The notes under the pieces are model-generated. The model was not told the origin of the DNA, made no database searches, and saw only the letters and a program-made list of their open reading frames with translations. Source: Microtetraspora glauca (GTDB lineage Bacteria > Actinomycetota > Actinomycetes > Streptosporangiales > Streptosporangiaceae). From it: DNA of 64,000 nucleotides. Shown in pieces: positions 40,403-50,246 of this stretch; position 1 is the stretch's first letter, and the number at the start of each line of letters is the position of its first letter. The stretch lies in the NCBI GenBank assembly GCA_001570385.1, contig BBYL01000013.1, forward strand, positions 246,516-310,515, written 5' to 3'. Position numbers and translations under genes: made by a program.

Positions 40403-41884
40403 GTGCACGTGCCATCCGATCTGGTCCACCGGCTTCGCGACCGCTTCGCCGAGTCCGGCTACACCATCGACGGCGTTCGAGAGCGGCTGGGCGGCGTGGC
40501 CGCCGCCGCGCTGGCGCGCGAGGAGCTCGTTCCCGCGCTCCGGGCGACCCGCGACAACGATCCGCTCGGCACGCTGATCCGCCTGTGGTGGCTCGGCGTG
40601 CCGGTGAGCACGGCCGCCGCCGACCTGCCGCTCGCCGACCTGATCGAGGCCGGGCTGGCCGTCAGGGTGGGGGACGCCGTCCAGGCGACCGTCCACCTCC
40701 AGCCCTGGGACATCGGCGGCGAGACCCCCGCCTGGGTGGTCTCCGACCGGAAGGTACGGCCCGGCGACCCCGCGCTCCGCAGGGACCACGTCGTCGGCGC
40801 GGGCGGGGCGTCGGCGAACCTCGCCCAGCTCGCCTGGACCCCGCCCGTGGAGAGCGCGCTCGACCTCGGCACCGGCTGTGGCGTCCAGGTCCTGCACCTG
40901 GCCGGCCGGGCCGCGCGGATCGTCGCCACGGACGTGAACCCGAGGGCGATCGAGCTGGCCGACCTGAGCTGGCGGCTGTCCGGCGTCCGGGACGTCGACG
41001 CGCGTACGGGCTCCATGTTCGAGCCGGTCGAGGGCGAGCGGTTCGACCTGGTCGTCTCCAACCCGCCGTTCGTGATCTCCCCGGAGGGCCGGTTCACCTA
41101 CCGCGAGTCGGGGTTCCCCGCCGACGGTTTCTGCCGCGAGATGCTGCGTCGCGCGCCGCGCCACCTCAACCCCGACGGCCACGGCCGGTTCCTGGCCAAC
41201 TGGCTGCACGTCAAGGGCGAGGACTGGCAGGACCGGGTGGGCGGCTGGCTCACCGGCACCGGCTGCGACGGCTGGGCCGTACAACGTGATGTGCAGGACC
41301 CCGCGGAGTACGTCGAGCTGTGGCTGCGCGACGCGGCCGAGCAGGGGACGACGGCCTACCGGCAGCACTACGACGAGTGGCTGGCGTGGTTCGAGTCGCT
41401 CGGCGTCGTCGGCGTCGGGTTCGGCTGGATCTCGCTCCACAACTCGGGCGCGATGGACCCGGTCGTCCGGGTGGAGGAGCTGTCCCAGCGGGTCGAGCTC
41501 CCGGTCGGCGCGTACGTCCCGGACGTGCTGGACGCCGTCACGACCGCGCACCGGATCGGCGACGAGGAGTTGCTGAACGCCTGCCTGGCGGTCGCGGACG
41601 GCGTCGTCGAAGAACGGGTCGGCCCTCCGGGCGCCGACGACCCGTCCCGGATCGTCCTGCGCCAGACGGGCGGCCTGTGCCGTGCCGCGAGCGTGGGCAC
41701 CGTGGAGGCGGCGCTCGCCGGGGTGTGCGACGGCGAGCTGCCGCTCCGCCCGCTGCTCGCCGCCATCGCCGAGCTCACCGGGGACGACGAGCGGGAACTG
41801 CTGGACCGTGCTCCGGCGGCACTGCGCCCGCTGGTCGCCGAGGGCTTCTTCAGGATCGCGCGGGCGGCTGCAAACACGCGTTGA
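40403..41884 (+). CDS. Class I SAM-dependent methyltransferase (DUF7059-type)
   Basis: 493 residues. An N-terminal helical domain (to about 130) precedes a methyltransferase domain with motif I ALDLGTGCGVQVLHLAG, acidic VATDVNPRAIELAD and motif IV VVSNPPFV. The N-P-P-F form belongs to methyltransferases that modify N atoms of rRNA, tRNA or Gln (PrmC/RsmC-like). A C-terminal helical domain of 150 residues follows. The GTG at 40403 has TAGATT 7 nt upstream, implying a leaderless mRNA. Substrate unknown. Confidence 0.88.
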   Translation: MHVPSDLVHRLRDRFAESGYTIDGVRERLGGVAAAALAREELVPALRATRDNDPLGTLIRLWWLGVPVSTAAADLPLADLIEAGLAVRVGDAVQATVHLQPWDIGGETPAWVVSDRKVRPGDPALRRDHVVGAGGASANLAQLAWTPPVESALDLGTGCGVQVLHLAGRAARIVATDVNPRAIELADLSWRLSGVRDVDARTGSMFEPVEGERFDLVVSNPPFVISPEGRFTYRESGFPADGFCREMLRRAPRHLNPDGHGRFLANWLHVKGEDWQDRVGGWLTGTGCDGWAVQRDVQDPAEYVELWLRDAAEQGTTAYRQHYDEWLAWFESLGVVGVGFGWISLHNSGAMDPVVRVEELSQRVELPVGAYVPDVLDAVTTAHRIGDEELLNACLAVADGVVEERVGPPGADDPSRIVLRQTGGLCRAASVGTVEAALAGVCDGELPLRPLLAAIAELTGDDERELLDRAPAALRPLVAEGFFRIARAAANTR

Positions 41885-42098
41885 TCGGACGTTGAACCGG
41901 GGTCGCCACCCTTGGCACGTCGGCACGGATCTGGGGGGTTCGAGATCCGGGCCACACCCGGCCGGCCGTCGTCACGAGGCGGCGAGCCGCCACCAGGTGC
42001 TCCGGAATACACCGGGCCCCCTATGCACAGGGTGGCGGTCGGACGGCCGGCCGGGTCACATGTCCTCCGCGCGGGTCCGGTGATGGAAGTGATCGAGT

Positions 42099-42110
42099 GT
42101 GATTAATCAC
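42099..42110. promoter_or_regulatory. Perfect 12-bp palindrome between convergent genes
   Basis: GTGATTAATCAC, AT-rich in a GC-rich context, about 40 bp before the stop codon side of the SARP gene. No further function read. Confidence 0.5.
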
Positions 42111-42149
42111 GTCCGCATGACGCGTCTGGACGACGACCTGCGCGTCGAC

Positions 42150-45100
42150 CTACACGTCGATCCGGTCGGGTTCCAGGAGGAGGGCGCGGACGTCGTCGGC
42201 CTCGGGAGAGCCGAGCCGGGTGAAGAGCCCGAGGGCCTTCTCTAGTGCCTCCCTGCCTCGCGGACCCTCGCCCATGCCGCGCAACGCCTTGCCGAGCGCG
42301 GTCAGGGACTGGGCCTCGCCGTACGGATGGGTGATCTCGCGGCTCACGGTCAGCGCCTGCTCGGCGTGGCGGGACGCCTCGGCGAAACGCCCGGCGGCGA
42401 TGAACGTCGCGGCGAGCCGGTAGCAGACCCGCTGCTCCCACACCCGCTGGTTGCTGGCCCGGAAGAAGTTCAGGCACTCGGCGTGGTGGACGACGGCCTC
42501 GTTGAGCCTGCCGACGTAGGACAGGACGATACCGAGGTGGTAGCGCGCCCTGGCCACACCGGCGCCGCTGCCGATCTCGGTGAAGATGGCCAGGCCGCGC
42601 TCGGACGCGGCGATGGCCTCGTCGACCCGCCCGAGGCCGAGATGGTCGCGGGCGGAGTAGCTCAGTACGAGGGCCTCGCCCGCGGGGTTGCCGACCTCGC
42701 GGTAGACGTCGGTCGCGTGGCCGAACCATTCGAGCGCCTCGGTGTGCCGGCGCAGGCGGCCGGCCACGACGGCGAGCGCGTTGTACGTCTCGCCGAGCAC
42801 GATGGTGTCGCCGGTCTCCAGGGAGAGCTCCCGCGCCCGCTGGAACTGCCCCTCCGCCGCGTCCAGCCGGTTCATCCCGAACAGGACGCGGCCGAGCACG
42901 TAGCGGCAGCGCGTCTCGCTGTGCCGGTCTCCGGCCCGCTGGGCGGCCGCGAGGACGGCCCCCGTGCGCTGCTCGAACTCCCGGCCGCTGGTGCCGGACT
43001 CCAGCAGCGGCTCCATCGCGAGCAGCAGGTCGGCCGCGGGCAGCAGCAGGCTCGCGGTGCCGGCGGCCTGCCCGATGGAGGCGAACAGGTCCTCGGCCTC
43101 CACAGAGAGCCAGGCGACCGACTCGTCGGCCGAGGAGAAGGTGTGGCCGGGTGTGCCGATGTCCGTGAGCGCGTCGGCGATCGCGCTGCCCTCGTAGGCC
43201 AGCCGGTGGGCGGACCTGGCCGAGGCGAGGTAGAAGCCGAGAAGGCGGCGCAGGGCGGCCATCCGCTCCGTGGGTTCCTCGGTGTCCTCGGCCTGCCTGC
43301 GGGCGAAGAGCTTGAGCAGGTCGTGGAAGCGGTACCGTCCCGGCGCGGGGGCTTCGAGCAGGCTCGCGTCGACCAGCGACTCCAGCAGGTCCTCCGCGGG
43401 ACCCGGGCGCATGTCCAGTACGGCGGCCGCCGCGAGGGTCGAGATGTCCGACCCCGTGGGCAGCGAGAGCAACCGGAACGCCCGCGCCTGCTCGGGATCG
43501 AGCTGGCCGTACCCCAGGGCGAAGGTCGCGGAGACGGCGAGGTTGCCGATCTTCAGCTCGTCGAGGCGGCGGCGCTCGTCGGCCAACCGGGGGACGAGCG
43601 AGGCGACCGTCCAGGAGGGCCGGGCGGCGAGCCTGGCCGCCACGATGCGTACGGCCAGCGGGAGGAAGCCGCAGGCGGCGACCACGTCCATGGCCGCGGC
43701 CCGCTCCGCCCGCACCCGGTCGCGGCCGGCGACCGCGGAGAACAGCGACAGCGCCTCGTCGGGCTCCATCACGTCGAGGTCGACGAGCCGGGCCGACGGC
43801 AGGTCGGCGAGCTTACCGCGGCTGGTGATGATCGCCGCGCATCCGGCCGAACCCGGCAGCAGATGCTCGACCTGCTCGGCGTCGCGCGCGTTGTCCAGCA
43901 ACACCAGCATGCGCCGGTCGGCCAGCAGCGAGCGGAACAGCGCGGACCGCTCGGCCAGGCCGTCCGGGATGACGTCGACGGGGATGCCGAGCGCGCGCAG
44001 GAACGCGACCAGAGCCGTCTCCGGAGGTGTCGGCTCCGTGCCGTAGCCGCGCAGGTCGGCGTAGAGCTGCCCGTCGGGGAACAGGTCGTGGGCGAGGTGG
44101 GCGACGTGGACGGCGAGCGCGGTCTTGCCCACGCCGCCGATGCCGGACATGGCGGCGACCGGCACGCCCTCGCTCTCGGCGAGCAGCGCGAGCAGGCGGT
44201 TGACCAGCGTCCTCCGCCCGGTGAAGTCGGTCACCGCGGCGGGGAGCTGGGCGGGCCTCGGCATGTCGACGGCGGGTCCGGAGTCCGTCATCGCGGTTCC
44301 CGGCGCCGTTCCCGCTGTCGTCCCGGTCACTCCCGTCGTCCCGGTGATACCGGTGGTTCCTGTGGTTCCGGTCGTCCCCGCGCCCGTGTCACCGGTGAGG
44401 GACAGCGTGGGGTCGGCCGCGAGGATGCGCCGGTGCAGGGCGGCGAGGTCGGCGCCGGGTTCGATGCCGAGCTCGTCGATCAGCGCCTGCCTGGTCTCGG
44501 TGAACACCGACAGGGCGTCGGCCTGCCGGCCGCAGCGGTAGTACGCCAGCATGAGCTGGGCGCGCAGCCGTTCGCGCAGGGGATGGTCGGCGGTGAGCGC
44601 GACCAGCTCGGAGACGGCGTCGGCGTGCCGCCCGAGCGCCAGGTCCAGGTCCATGAGGGTCTCGACCGCGCCCATCCGCCGCTCGGCCAGCCGGTCCCGC
44701 TGTCGCTCCGCGTACGGGCCGACCGCGCCGGCCAGCGGCTCTCCCGACCAGAGGGCGAGCGCCTCGCGCAGCGTCTCGGCCGCGTTCCGCGTATGGCCCG
44801 CCTGGCGGGCGGCCTCGGCGGACGCGCAGCCGCGCTCGAAGTCGGCGAGGTCCAGGCCGCTCGTGCCGATGACCAGCGCGTAGCCGCGGCCCACCGAGGT
44901 GAGCAGCTCGGGGCGGGTCCGCGGTGAGCGGTCCGGCTCCAGCACCGTGCGCAGCCGCGACACGTAGGTGCGCAGCGCGCCGAGCGCCCGGGGCGGGGCG
45001 TCCGCGCCCCAGATGCCGTCGATCATCTCGTCCGGCGTGACCGGGCGGCCCTCCCTGAGCAGCAGCATGGCGAGGATGGAACGTTGCAGAGGGGTGCCGA

Positions 45101-45185
45101 GGTCGAGCTCGATCCCGTCACGCCAGGCGAGGACAGGTCCGAGTACCGCGAAGCGCAGCCCGTCCGCGGTGGCGCGACCTGCCAT
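42150..45185 (-). CDS. AfsR/SARP-family regulator with BTAD, NB-ARC ATPase and TPR domains
   Basis: 1011 residues. Order: OmpR-like DNA-binding domain (1-95; TPLQRSILAMLLLREGRPVTPDEMIDGIWG), BTAD (about 100-260; ALALWSGEPLAGAVGPYAE.. LMLAYYRCGRQADALSVF), a Thr/Gly repeat linker (about 275-300), NB-ARC ATPase with Walker A GIGGVGKTA (near 345-352) and MLVLLDNARD Walker B, then TPR repeats to the end. Such proteins activate specialised-metabolite clusters or stress genes, with ATPase and TPR gating the DNA-binding part. No biosynthetic genes are adjacent. ATG after GGAG with a 7-nt spacer. Confidence 0.96.
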   Translation of the reverse strand: MAGRATADGLRFAVLGPVLAWRDGIELDLGTPLQRSILAMLLLREGRPVTPDEMIDGIWGADAPPRALGALRTYVSRLRTVLEPDRSPRTRPELLTSVGRGYALVIGTSGLDLADFERGCASAEAARQAGHTRNAAETLREALALWSGEPLAGAVGPYAERQRDRLAERRMGAVETLMDLDLALGRHADAVSELVALTADHPLRERLRAQLMLAYYRCGRQADALSVFTETRQALIDELGIEPGADLAALHRRILAADPTLSLTGDTGAGTTGTTGTTGITGTTGVTGTTAGTAPGTAMTDSGPAVDMPRPAQLPAAVTDFTGRRTLVNRLLALLAESEGVPVAAMSGIGGVGKTALAVHVAHLAHDLFPDGQLYADLRGYGTEPTPPETALVAFLRALGIPVDVIPDGLAERSALFRSLLADRRMLVLLDNARDAEQVEHLLPGSAGCAAIITSRGKLADLPSARLVDLDVMEPDEALSLFSAVAGRDRVRAERAAAMDVVAACGFLPLAVRIVAARLAARPSWTVASLVPRLADERRRLDELKIGNLAVSATFALGYGQLDPEQARAFRLLSLPTGSDISTLAAAAVLDMRPGPAEDLLESLVDASLLEAPAPGRYRFHDLLKLFARRQAEDTEEPTERMAALRRLLGFYLASARSAHRLAYEGSAIADALTDIGTPGHTFSSADESVAWLSVEAEDLFASIGQAAGTASLLLPAADLLLAMEPLLESGTSGREFEQRTGAVLAAAQRAGDRHSETRCRYVLGRVLFGMNRLDAAEGQFQRARELSLETGDTIVLGETYNALAVVAGRLRRHTEALEWFGHATDVYREVGNPAGEALVLSYSARDHLGLGRVDEAIAASERGLAIFTEIGSGAGVARARYHLGIVLSYVGRLNEAVVHHAECLNFFRASNQRVWEQRVCYRLAATFIAAGRFAEASRHAEQALTVSREITHPYGEAQSLTALGKALRGMGEGPRGREALEKALGLFTRLGSPEADDVRALLLEPDRIDV

Positions 45186-45702
45186 GTGCGTCTCCGATAC
45201 GCATATTCAGTGACTCCTCCGCTCTCTGAAGAGAGCGGCTTCTCGCTTCCCTCGGATGAGGTGGGCGACGGCCAAGCCCTGACCGGTTCGAACCAAGGAA
45301 CCATAACAGGGAGGTGATCTCTCCGCCGAAAAACGCCCGCACTCCTCGCCCGACATGTCAGGAAGTTTCCCGATCAAATGATAGATGCGGCACGACCTGG
45401 TCAATAGGGAGCGTCGGACTCGTTAATCGAAGCGTTGATTGTCCGTTGATCGGGTGACAAGTCCGATCCGGGAAGCTGTGAGGCAGAGAGCATGGCCCCT
45501 GCGGGGGCGGCCATGCTCTGGAGATATCGCGGAGTCCTCCCCCGGGCCTGGGGTGCCCGGTGGAGGACCTCTTCCTTTTCAAGCCGGGTGCAAATGGCCG
45601 TCAGGGCCCTGAAAGCGCCCTGCAGGCGAGGCGGCCTATCACAGGGGTGCACCCCCGGAAGCATCCCGCCCGGGGATCGTCCTCGAAAACGGGAGAACAG
45701 AA
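45186..45702. other. 517-bp gene-free region with a strong inverted repeat
   Basis: Divergent promoter region of the SARP gene and the secreted-protein gene. AGAGCATGGCC (45487-45497) pairs with GGCCATGCTCT (45509-45519). The part 45360-45470 is AT-richer. Small open frames here are not supported by ribosome sites. The long distance could be a structured 5' leader of the secreted gene. Confidence 0.65.
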
Positions 45703-46242
45703 ATGCGTCGCTCCGTCCGCAACATCCTCGGTCTCGCCGCTGCCGCCGCCACCATCGCCGTCGGCATCCCGGCCTTCTCGACCGCGGCCGGCGCCTCCAC
45801 CCTGGGCGCCTCCACCACCGCCTCGCCCCACTCCTTCGACTACGACGGCTACTGGGGCTCGTACTGGTCCAGCAACCGGCTGGCCAGGGCCAAGGGCTAC
45901 ATCGACGTCAACTACACCGACGACGAGTCCAACCGCGTCCGGATCACCGGCAAGCTGTGGGACCTCGACCGTCGTACGTACGCGCAGGGTGGCAAGTGCG
46001 CGTACATCCGGTTCCGTGTCCAGTCCTGGGAGGACGAGGAGAACGACTGGTCCTCGACCTTCAAGTCGTACAAGTACTGCGGTGGCGGCAGCTACAAGCA
46101 GTTCAGCTTCTGGCGCTACGACGTGGCGCAGGTCCAGGCGCAGGTCTGCCAGATCGGGCTGTACAGCAACTACCCGACCCGCTGTGGCTACTGGAACGAC
46201 CTCTACAACGCGTACGACGAGGACTACAACTACGAGTTCTGA
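45703..46242 (+). CDS. Secreted aromatic-rich protein with four cysteines
   Basis: 179 residues. Sec signal peptide (MRRSVRNILGLAAAAATIAVGIPAFSTAAGA). Mature part is about 145 residues rich in Tyr/Trp/Asp (FDYDGYWGSYWSSN; WNDLYNAYDEDYNYEF), four cysteines (GKCAYI, KYCGGG, QVCQIG, TRCGYW) consistent with two disulfides. No family recognised. GGGAGAACAGAA precedes the ATG. A bidirectional hairpin terminator follows the stop. The 517-bp upstream gap suggests its own regulated promoter. Confidence 0.85.
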   Translation: MRRSVRNILGLAAAAATIAVGIPAFSTAAGASTLGASTTASPHSFDYDGYWGSYWSSNRLARAKGYIDVNYTDDESNRVRITGKLWDLDRRTYAQGGKCAYIRFRVQSWEDEENDWSSTFKSYKYCGGGSYKQFSFWRYDVAQVQAQVCQIGLYSNYPTRCGYWNDLYNAYDEDYNYEF

Positions 46243-46257
46243 GTCGGAAACGCGAGC

Positions 46258-46290
46258 GTGGCCCGTCCTCCGGTCAGGAGGACGGGCCAC
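46258..46290. terminator. Bidirectional hairpin terminator
   Basis: GTGGCCCGTCCTCC (46258-46271) pairs perfectly with GGAGGACGGGCCAC (46277-46290), 5-nt loop, between two convergent genes. Confidence 0.92.
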
Positions 46291-46320
46291 GTCGTTCTGT
46301 GTGGAGGTCCAGGTTGAAGG

Positions 46321-46965
46321 TCAGGCGGCTACGACGAGGCCGAGCCTCGCGCGGAGCCGTTCTCGAACCGTCGGCCATTCAGGGCTGAGGATCGAGTAGT
46401 ACGCGGTATCTCGGACCGTGTTGTCGGCGCCTCGGCTGTCCGCTCGTCGCACACCGTCCAGGTGCGCGCCGAGGGCCTCGATGGCGGCCCGGGATCGTGT
46501 GTTGCGTACGTCTGCCTTGAGAGTGATCCGGTGAACCTGCCAGGTCTCGAAGGCGAGGGAGAGCATCAGGAACTTGCTCTCCCTGTTGACGCCGGTGCCC
46601 TGGGCTGACGCCGCCAGCCAGGTGTAACCGATGTCCGCCACCGACGGGACCTCGCCCACCACGCCTTTGGCGCCTGGTGGCCAGGGCATGGGGCCCTGCC
46701 AGTACTCCAGGTTCATCAGACGGGTGGCACCGACCACGCGGTCGGTGTGCAGCCACCGGATGGCGAAGGGCAGTGTGCGGCCCTCCGCCTGCTCAGCCAG
46801 GGCGGCCTCCACATAGGAGACCATCTCTTCCCGTCCTTCGGGAACGCGAGTGAAGGCGTAGGTAGAACGGTCCTCACTCGCCGCGGCGACGAGGTCGTCG
46901 ACGACCGCGAGGCTGAGCGGTTCCAGGCGCACGGAGCGCCCGAACAGGGTGACAAAAGCGGGCAT
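46321..46965 (-). CDS. GNAT-family N-acetyltransferase
   Basis: 214-residue acetyltransferase resembling RimJ/RimL-type ribosomal-protein acetylases: VRLEPLSLAVVDDLVAAASED, ADIGYTWLAASAQGTGVNRESKFLMLSLAFE (acetyl-CoA site) and HRITLKADVRNTRSRAAIEALGAHLDGVRR. ATG at 46965 chosen; GTG/ATG codons upstream would add six or more residues and lack a ribosome site. Substrate unknown. About 160 bp from the aminotransferase gene on the same strand. Confidence 0.92.
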   Translation of the reverse strand: MPAFVTLFGRSVRLEPLSLAVVDDLVAAASEDRSTYAFTRVPEGREEMVSYVEAALAEQAEGRTLPFAIRWLHTDRVVGATRLMNLEYWQGPMPWPPGAKGVVGEVPSVADIGYTWLAASAQGTGVNRESKFLMLSLAFETWQVHRITLKADVRNTRSRAAIEALGAHLDGVRRADSRGADNTVRDTAYYSILSPEWPTVRERLRARLGLVVAA

Positions 46966-47127
46966 GAGCACATGATGGGGGCTCGAGCACGCTCCCGGTG
47001 CCAAATGGTAGGAGACATCTTTCGAAGCCTCCGGTAAAGCACCCAGGCTAGCCGCATAACCGCAGGTCAGGGCAGTGAACGCGACCCCGCTGACCGGCCG
47101 CCGAGGGTAAAGATTCAACAACGATCA

Positions 47128-48417
47128 CTAGGCGGGCGTGGAGACCCCCACGATGACGTTAGCCGGGGCGCCGAAGGCGGCGTGATCCACCTGGATCCGC
47201 CGGGTTCCGGTCAGGGCCGCGAGCCCCTTCTCCAGGTGATCCAACGACTCCGCGATCCACGGCAGAGCGAGCGGATCATCGGCCCGCAGAGCGGCGATTC
47301 GCTGCTCGGAGGTCTCGCCGTACAGCAGGCTGGTGGCGACGCGCACGCGCGGCGCGCCGGGAAGATCGCCGAACGCGGTGCCCGGGAGCACCCCGATGCC
47401 GTGCTCCTCGATCAGGGCCGCGGTCAGGTCGGCCGACGACTCGAAACCCGGGATCTCCGGATAGAGGTAGAACCCGCCCTGCGGCTGGGCGACCGAGGCC
47501 CCGGCCTTGACGAACCGGTCGGTGACCGCCCGGGCCACGATCCCGTGCAGCCTCCTGCTCTCCGCGACGCGCCGGACGAGCTCGTCCGGCTCCGTGAAGG
47601 CGTACGCGGCCGCGTGTTGCACCGGGGCCGCCGCGCTGGACCAGATCTCGCTGGCCACCGCGAGCAGCCGGTCGCGCAGGTCGTGATCGACCAGCCTGGC
47701 CACGCCGATGCGCCATCCGCCGACGGCCAGGCTCTTGCTCAGCCCGCTCGTGATGATCGTGCGCTCGGGCGCGATCTCGGCCGGGCTGGTGTACTCGGCG
47801 ACCGGATCGTGCACGAGATCGCGGTAGATCTCGTCCGAGATGATCGTCAGATCGAGGTTCCTGGCCAGCTCGGCCAGCCGCCGTACGGTCTCCGGCCGGG
47901 CCAGCCGGCCGGTCGGGTTGTCGGGCAGCGTGACCAGCAGGGCCGTCACGGTGCGGCCCTGCGCCCGCGCGTGCAGGACGGCCGAGGCGACCAGATCGGG
48001 ATCGGGCACCCCTCCCTCGCCGGGGGGTGCCGGGACCATGATCGGCCGGACGCCGATGATCTCCGCCTGGGCGGCGTAGCTGACCCAGCTCGGCATGGGC
48101 AGCACGATGTCCCCTCCCAGCGCGAGCATGAGCCCGAAGAGGAGCGCCTTGCTGCCGGGGCCGCAGACCACGAGGTCGGCGTCGGTCGGCAGGCCGCGTC
48201 GCGACCAGTACCCGGCGACGGCCTCGCGCAACTCGGCGGATCCCGCCACCTGGCCGTAGCCGTTGTTTCCGCTGGCCTCCGACATCCTGCGGCGAAGCTC
48301 GGGGTGGACGGGCAGGCCGGCCTCGCCGAAGGCGAGGTGAAGCACCCGCTGTCCAGCGCGGCGTCTTCGCTCGATGTCCTCGTTCGCCGCCAGCGTGGCC
48401 GACAGGGTCACATTCAT
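47128..48417 (-). CDS. PLP-dependent aminotransferase (class I/II)
   Basis: 429 residues. PLP fold: substrate strip HLAFGEAGLPVHPELRR, CGPGSKALLFGLMLALGG, DNPTGRLA, SDEIYRDL with the conserved Asp and Tyr, and PLP-binding Lys in SGLSKSLAVGGWRIG. Arg in RVATSLLYG. Most like aspartate/kynurenine-type aminotransferases; the substrate is not predictable. ATG start. Divergent from a LysR gene 147 bp away, with a T-N11-A-type palindrome in between. Confidence 0.95.
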   Translation of the reverse strand: MNVTLSATLAANEDIERRRRAGQRVLHLAFGEAGLPVHPELRRRMSEASGNNGYGQVAGSAELREAVAGYWSRRGLPTDADLVVCGPGSKALLFGLMLALGGDIVLPMPSWVSYAAQAEIIGVRPIMVPAPPGEGGVPDPDLVASAVLHARAQGRTVTALLVTLPDNPTGRLARPETVRRLAELARNLDLTIISDEIYRDLVHDPVAEYTSPAEIAPERTIITSGLSKSLAVGGWRIGVARLVDHDLRDRLLAVASEIWSSAAAPVQHAAAYAFTEPDELVRRVAESRRLHGIVARAVTDRFVKAGASVAQPQGGFYLYPEIPGFESSADLTAALIEEHGIGVLPGTAFGDLPGAPRVRVATSLLYGETSEQRIAALRADDPLALPWIAESLDHLEKGLAALTGTRRIQVDHAAFGAPANVIVGVSTPA

Positions 48418-48444
48418 TGGGGTTGCCTCCCTGGGATTTCCGTC

Positions 48445-48467
48445 GATTTCGCCTCGTTTCGGAAATC
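48445..48467. promoter_or_regulatory. LysR-type operator in the divergent promoter region
   Basis: GATTTC (48445-48450) and GAAATC (48462-48467) form an inverted repeat with an 11-bp centre, the T-N11-A pattern bound by LysR-type regulators. It lies between the aminotransferase and lysR genes. Confidence 0.65.
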
Positions 48468-48564
48468 GCCGGACTGGCCCGGTGTGTACGGAACGTTCCC
48501 AGGGTGGATGGGTATAGGCATCAGCACAAGCGAGGCTTTTCGGTGGTAGGAGTAAGAAAAACCG

Positions 48565-49518
48565 ATGCTCGATCTACGACGATTGATCTTGATTTGTGAG
48601 TTCGCCCGGCGGGGAAGCATCGCGGCGACCGCGTCGTCCCTGGGCTACAGCGCGTCGGCGGTCTCGCAGCAACTCGCCGCGCTGGAGCGGGAGGCCGGCG
48701 CCGTACTGATCGACCGGACCTCCCGGAGCGCGGAACTCACCGACGCCGGGCGGCGCCTGGTCACTCACGCGGAGCGCATCCTCGCCATGGTGGAGACCGC
48801 GGAATCCGACCTTTCCGCCCACGCGTCGACGCCGTCCGGGCGGGTCGTGGTCACCGCCTTCGCGACCGCCGGGGTGGCCTTCGCGCCGGCGCTCACCCGG
48901 TCGCTGCGCCGGCACGGGCAGCTGTCACTGCGGCTGCGGCAGAGCCGTTCCGGGCGGGGCCTGCGCGAGGTCGAGTCGGGTGAGGTGGACATCGCCCTGG
49001 TCGACGACTGGTGGGGGAGGGTGCACGGGCACGCCACGCTGAAGGCGTTCCCGCTGCTCACCGATCCGCTGGTGCTCGTCGTGCCGCGCCGCCACCCGAT
49101 GGCCGACCAGTCCGTGCCGGTCGATCTGGCGGCACTGCGCGAGGAGTCGTGGATGGCCACGCCCGACGGCGAGCCGTCCCGCACCGCCGTCGACCGGCTG
49201 CTCGCCGACGTGGGCGGCCTGCCACCGATCGCCTGGGAGTTCGAGGGACTCGGCACGATCCTCAGCCTGGTGGCCAAGGGCATCGGCATCGCCGCGGTGC
49301 CCGCCCTGGCGCTGGCGGCCGGGGTCCGGGGCGTCGCCGTACGGGAGTTCCCCGGCGAGCCGATCGAACGCCGGGTGTACGCGGTGGCGAGGGAGTCGAG
49401 CGTCCAGCGGCCGTCGATCGCGGCGACGCTGCGCGCGCTCCACGTCGCCGCCCGCTATCTCGCCGCCGATCTGGGCTACCTGAGCGGGGTACGCGACAGG
49501 GACAGTAGCTTGTCCTGA
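48565..49518 (+). CDS. LysR-family transcriptional regulator
   Basis: 317 residues. N-terminal winged helix: [56 protein letters not shown]-terminal substrate-binding folds follow ([44 protein letters not shown]). Divergent from the aminotransferase gene, its likely target. ATG start; no strong ribosome site. One base separates its stop codon from the RNase HII start. Confidence 0.95.
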   Translation: MLDLRRLILICEFARRGSIAATASSLGYSASAVSQQLAALEREAGAVLIDRTSRSAELTDAGRRLVTHAERILAMVETAESDLSAHASTPSGRVVVTAFATAGVAFAPALTRSLRRHGQLSLRLRQSRSGRGLREVESGEVDIALVDDWWGRVHGHATLKAFPLLTDPLVLVVPRRHPMADQSVPVDLAALREESWMATPDGEPSRTAVDRLLADVGGLPPIAWEFEGLGTILSLVAKGIGIAAVPALALAAGVRGVAVREFPGEPIERRVYAVARESSVQRPSIAATLRALHVAARYLAADLGYLSGVRDRDSSLS

Positions 49519-49519
49519 C

Positions 49520-50188
49520 GTGAGTCCTTCATATGATCTGGAGCGGCTTCTGTGCTCCTCCGGAGCGCGCACGGTCGCCGGCGTCGACGAGGTGGGGCGC
49601 GGTTCCTGGGCCGGCCCGGTCGCGGTCTGCGCCGTGGTGACCGACATGTCCCCGCCCCCCGACGGCCTCACCGACTCCAAGCTGCTGAGCCCCGCCCGCC
49701 GTACGGCCCTGGCCGCCGAGATCGAGTCGTGGGCCGCCGGGATCGGGTACGGCGAGGCGTCGGTCGAGGAGATCGACACGCTGGGGATGACCGAGGCGCT
49801 GTGCCGCGCCGCGCGCCGGGCGCTCTCGGAACTGCCCGAGCGGCCCGGCGCGGTGATCCTGGACGGCAAGCACGACTATCTGGGCTCGCCCTGGGCGGTG
49901 CGGTGCCAGACGAAGGCCGACCTCACCTGCGTCTCCGTGGCCGCCGCCTCCGTGATCGCCAAGGTGCGGCGGGACGCGTTCATGGCCACGCTCGGCTTCG
50001 AGGAGTACGGCTTCGCGGACAACGCGGGGTACCCCTCGCCGGTTCACCAGGAGGCGCTGGCGGAACTCGGCCCCACGCCCCACCATCGCCTGTCCTGGTC
50101 GTACATGGACGACCTGCCTCGGTGGCGCCACCTCAAGCGGCACCGCAACGCGCTCGCCGGAGAGGGCCAGCTCTCCCTCTTCGGCTGA
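49520..50188 (+). CDS. rnhB: Ribonuclease HII
   Basis: 222 residues; cleaves the RNA strand of RNA/DNA hybrids and removes ribonucleotides from DNA. Active site: [16 protein letters not shown] (Asp, Glu), LDGKHDYLG, and [16 protein letters not shown] start at 49520, 1 bp after the LysR stop, so it may be co-expressed with lysR, although the functional link is unclear. Terminator after the gene. Confidence 0.97.
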   Translation: MSPSYDLERLLCSSGARTVAGVDEVGRGSWAGPVAVCAVVTDMSPPPDGLTDSKLLSPARRTALAAEIESWAAGIGYGEASVEEIDTLGMTEALCRAARRALSELPERPGAVILDGKHDYLGSPWAVRCQTKADLTCVSVAAASVIAKVRRDAFMATLGFEEYGFADNAGYPSPVHQEALAELGPTPHHRLSWSYMDDLPRWRHLKRHRNALAGEGQLSLFG

Positions 50189-50192
50189 CCGT

Positions 50193-50228
50193 CGGCTCTG
50201 TAGGCGCGGATCCCCGCCTACAGAGCCG
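50193..50228. terminator. Strong hairpin terminator between rnhB and the convergent gene
   Basis: CGGCTCTGTAGGCG (50193-50206) and CGCCTACAGAGCCG (50215-50228) form a perfect 14-bp stem with an 8-nt loop. Confidence 0.92.
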
Positions 50229-50246
50229 ATGCCGGCTCCCGCGTGG

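Noticed and set aside
42327..44927. Very long + strand open frame opposite the SARP regulator
   Set aside because: It mirrors the codon periodicity of the real - strand gene, has no domain and no ribosome site; the SARP protein has full domain architecture.
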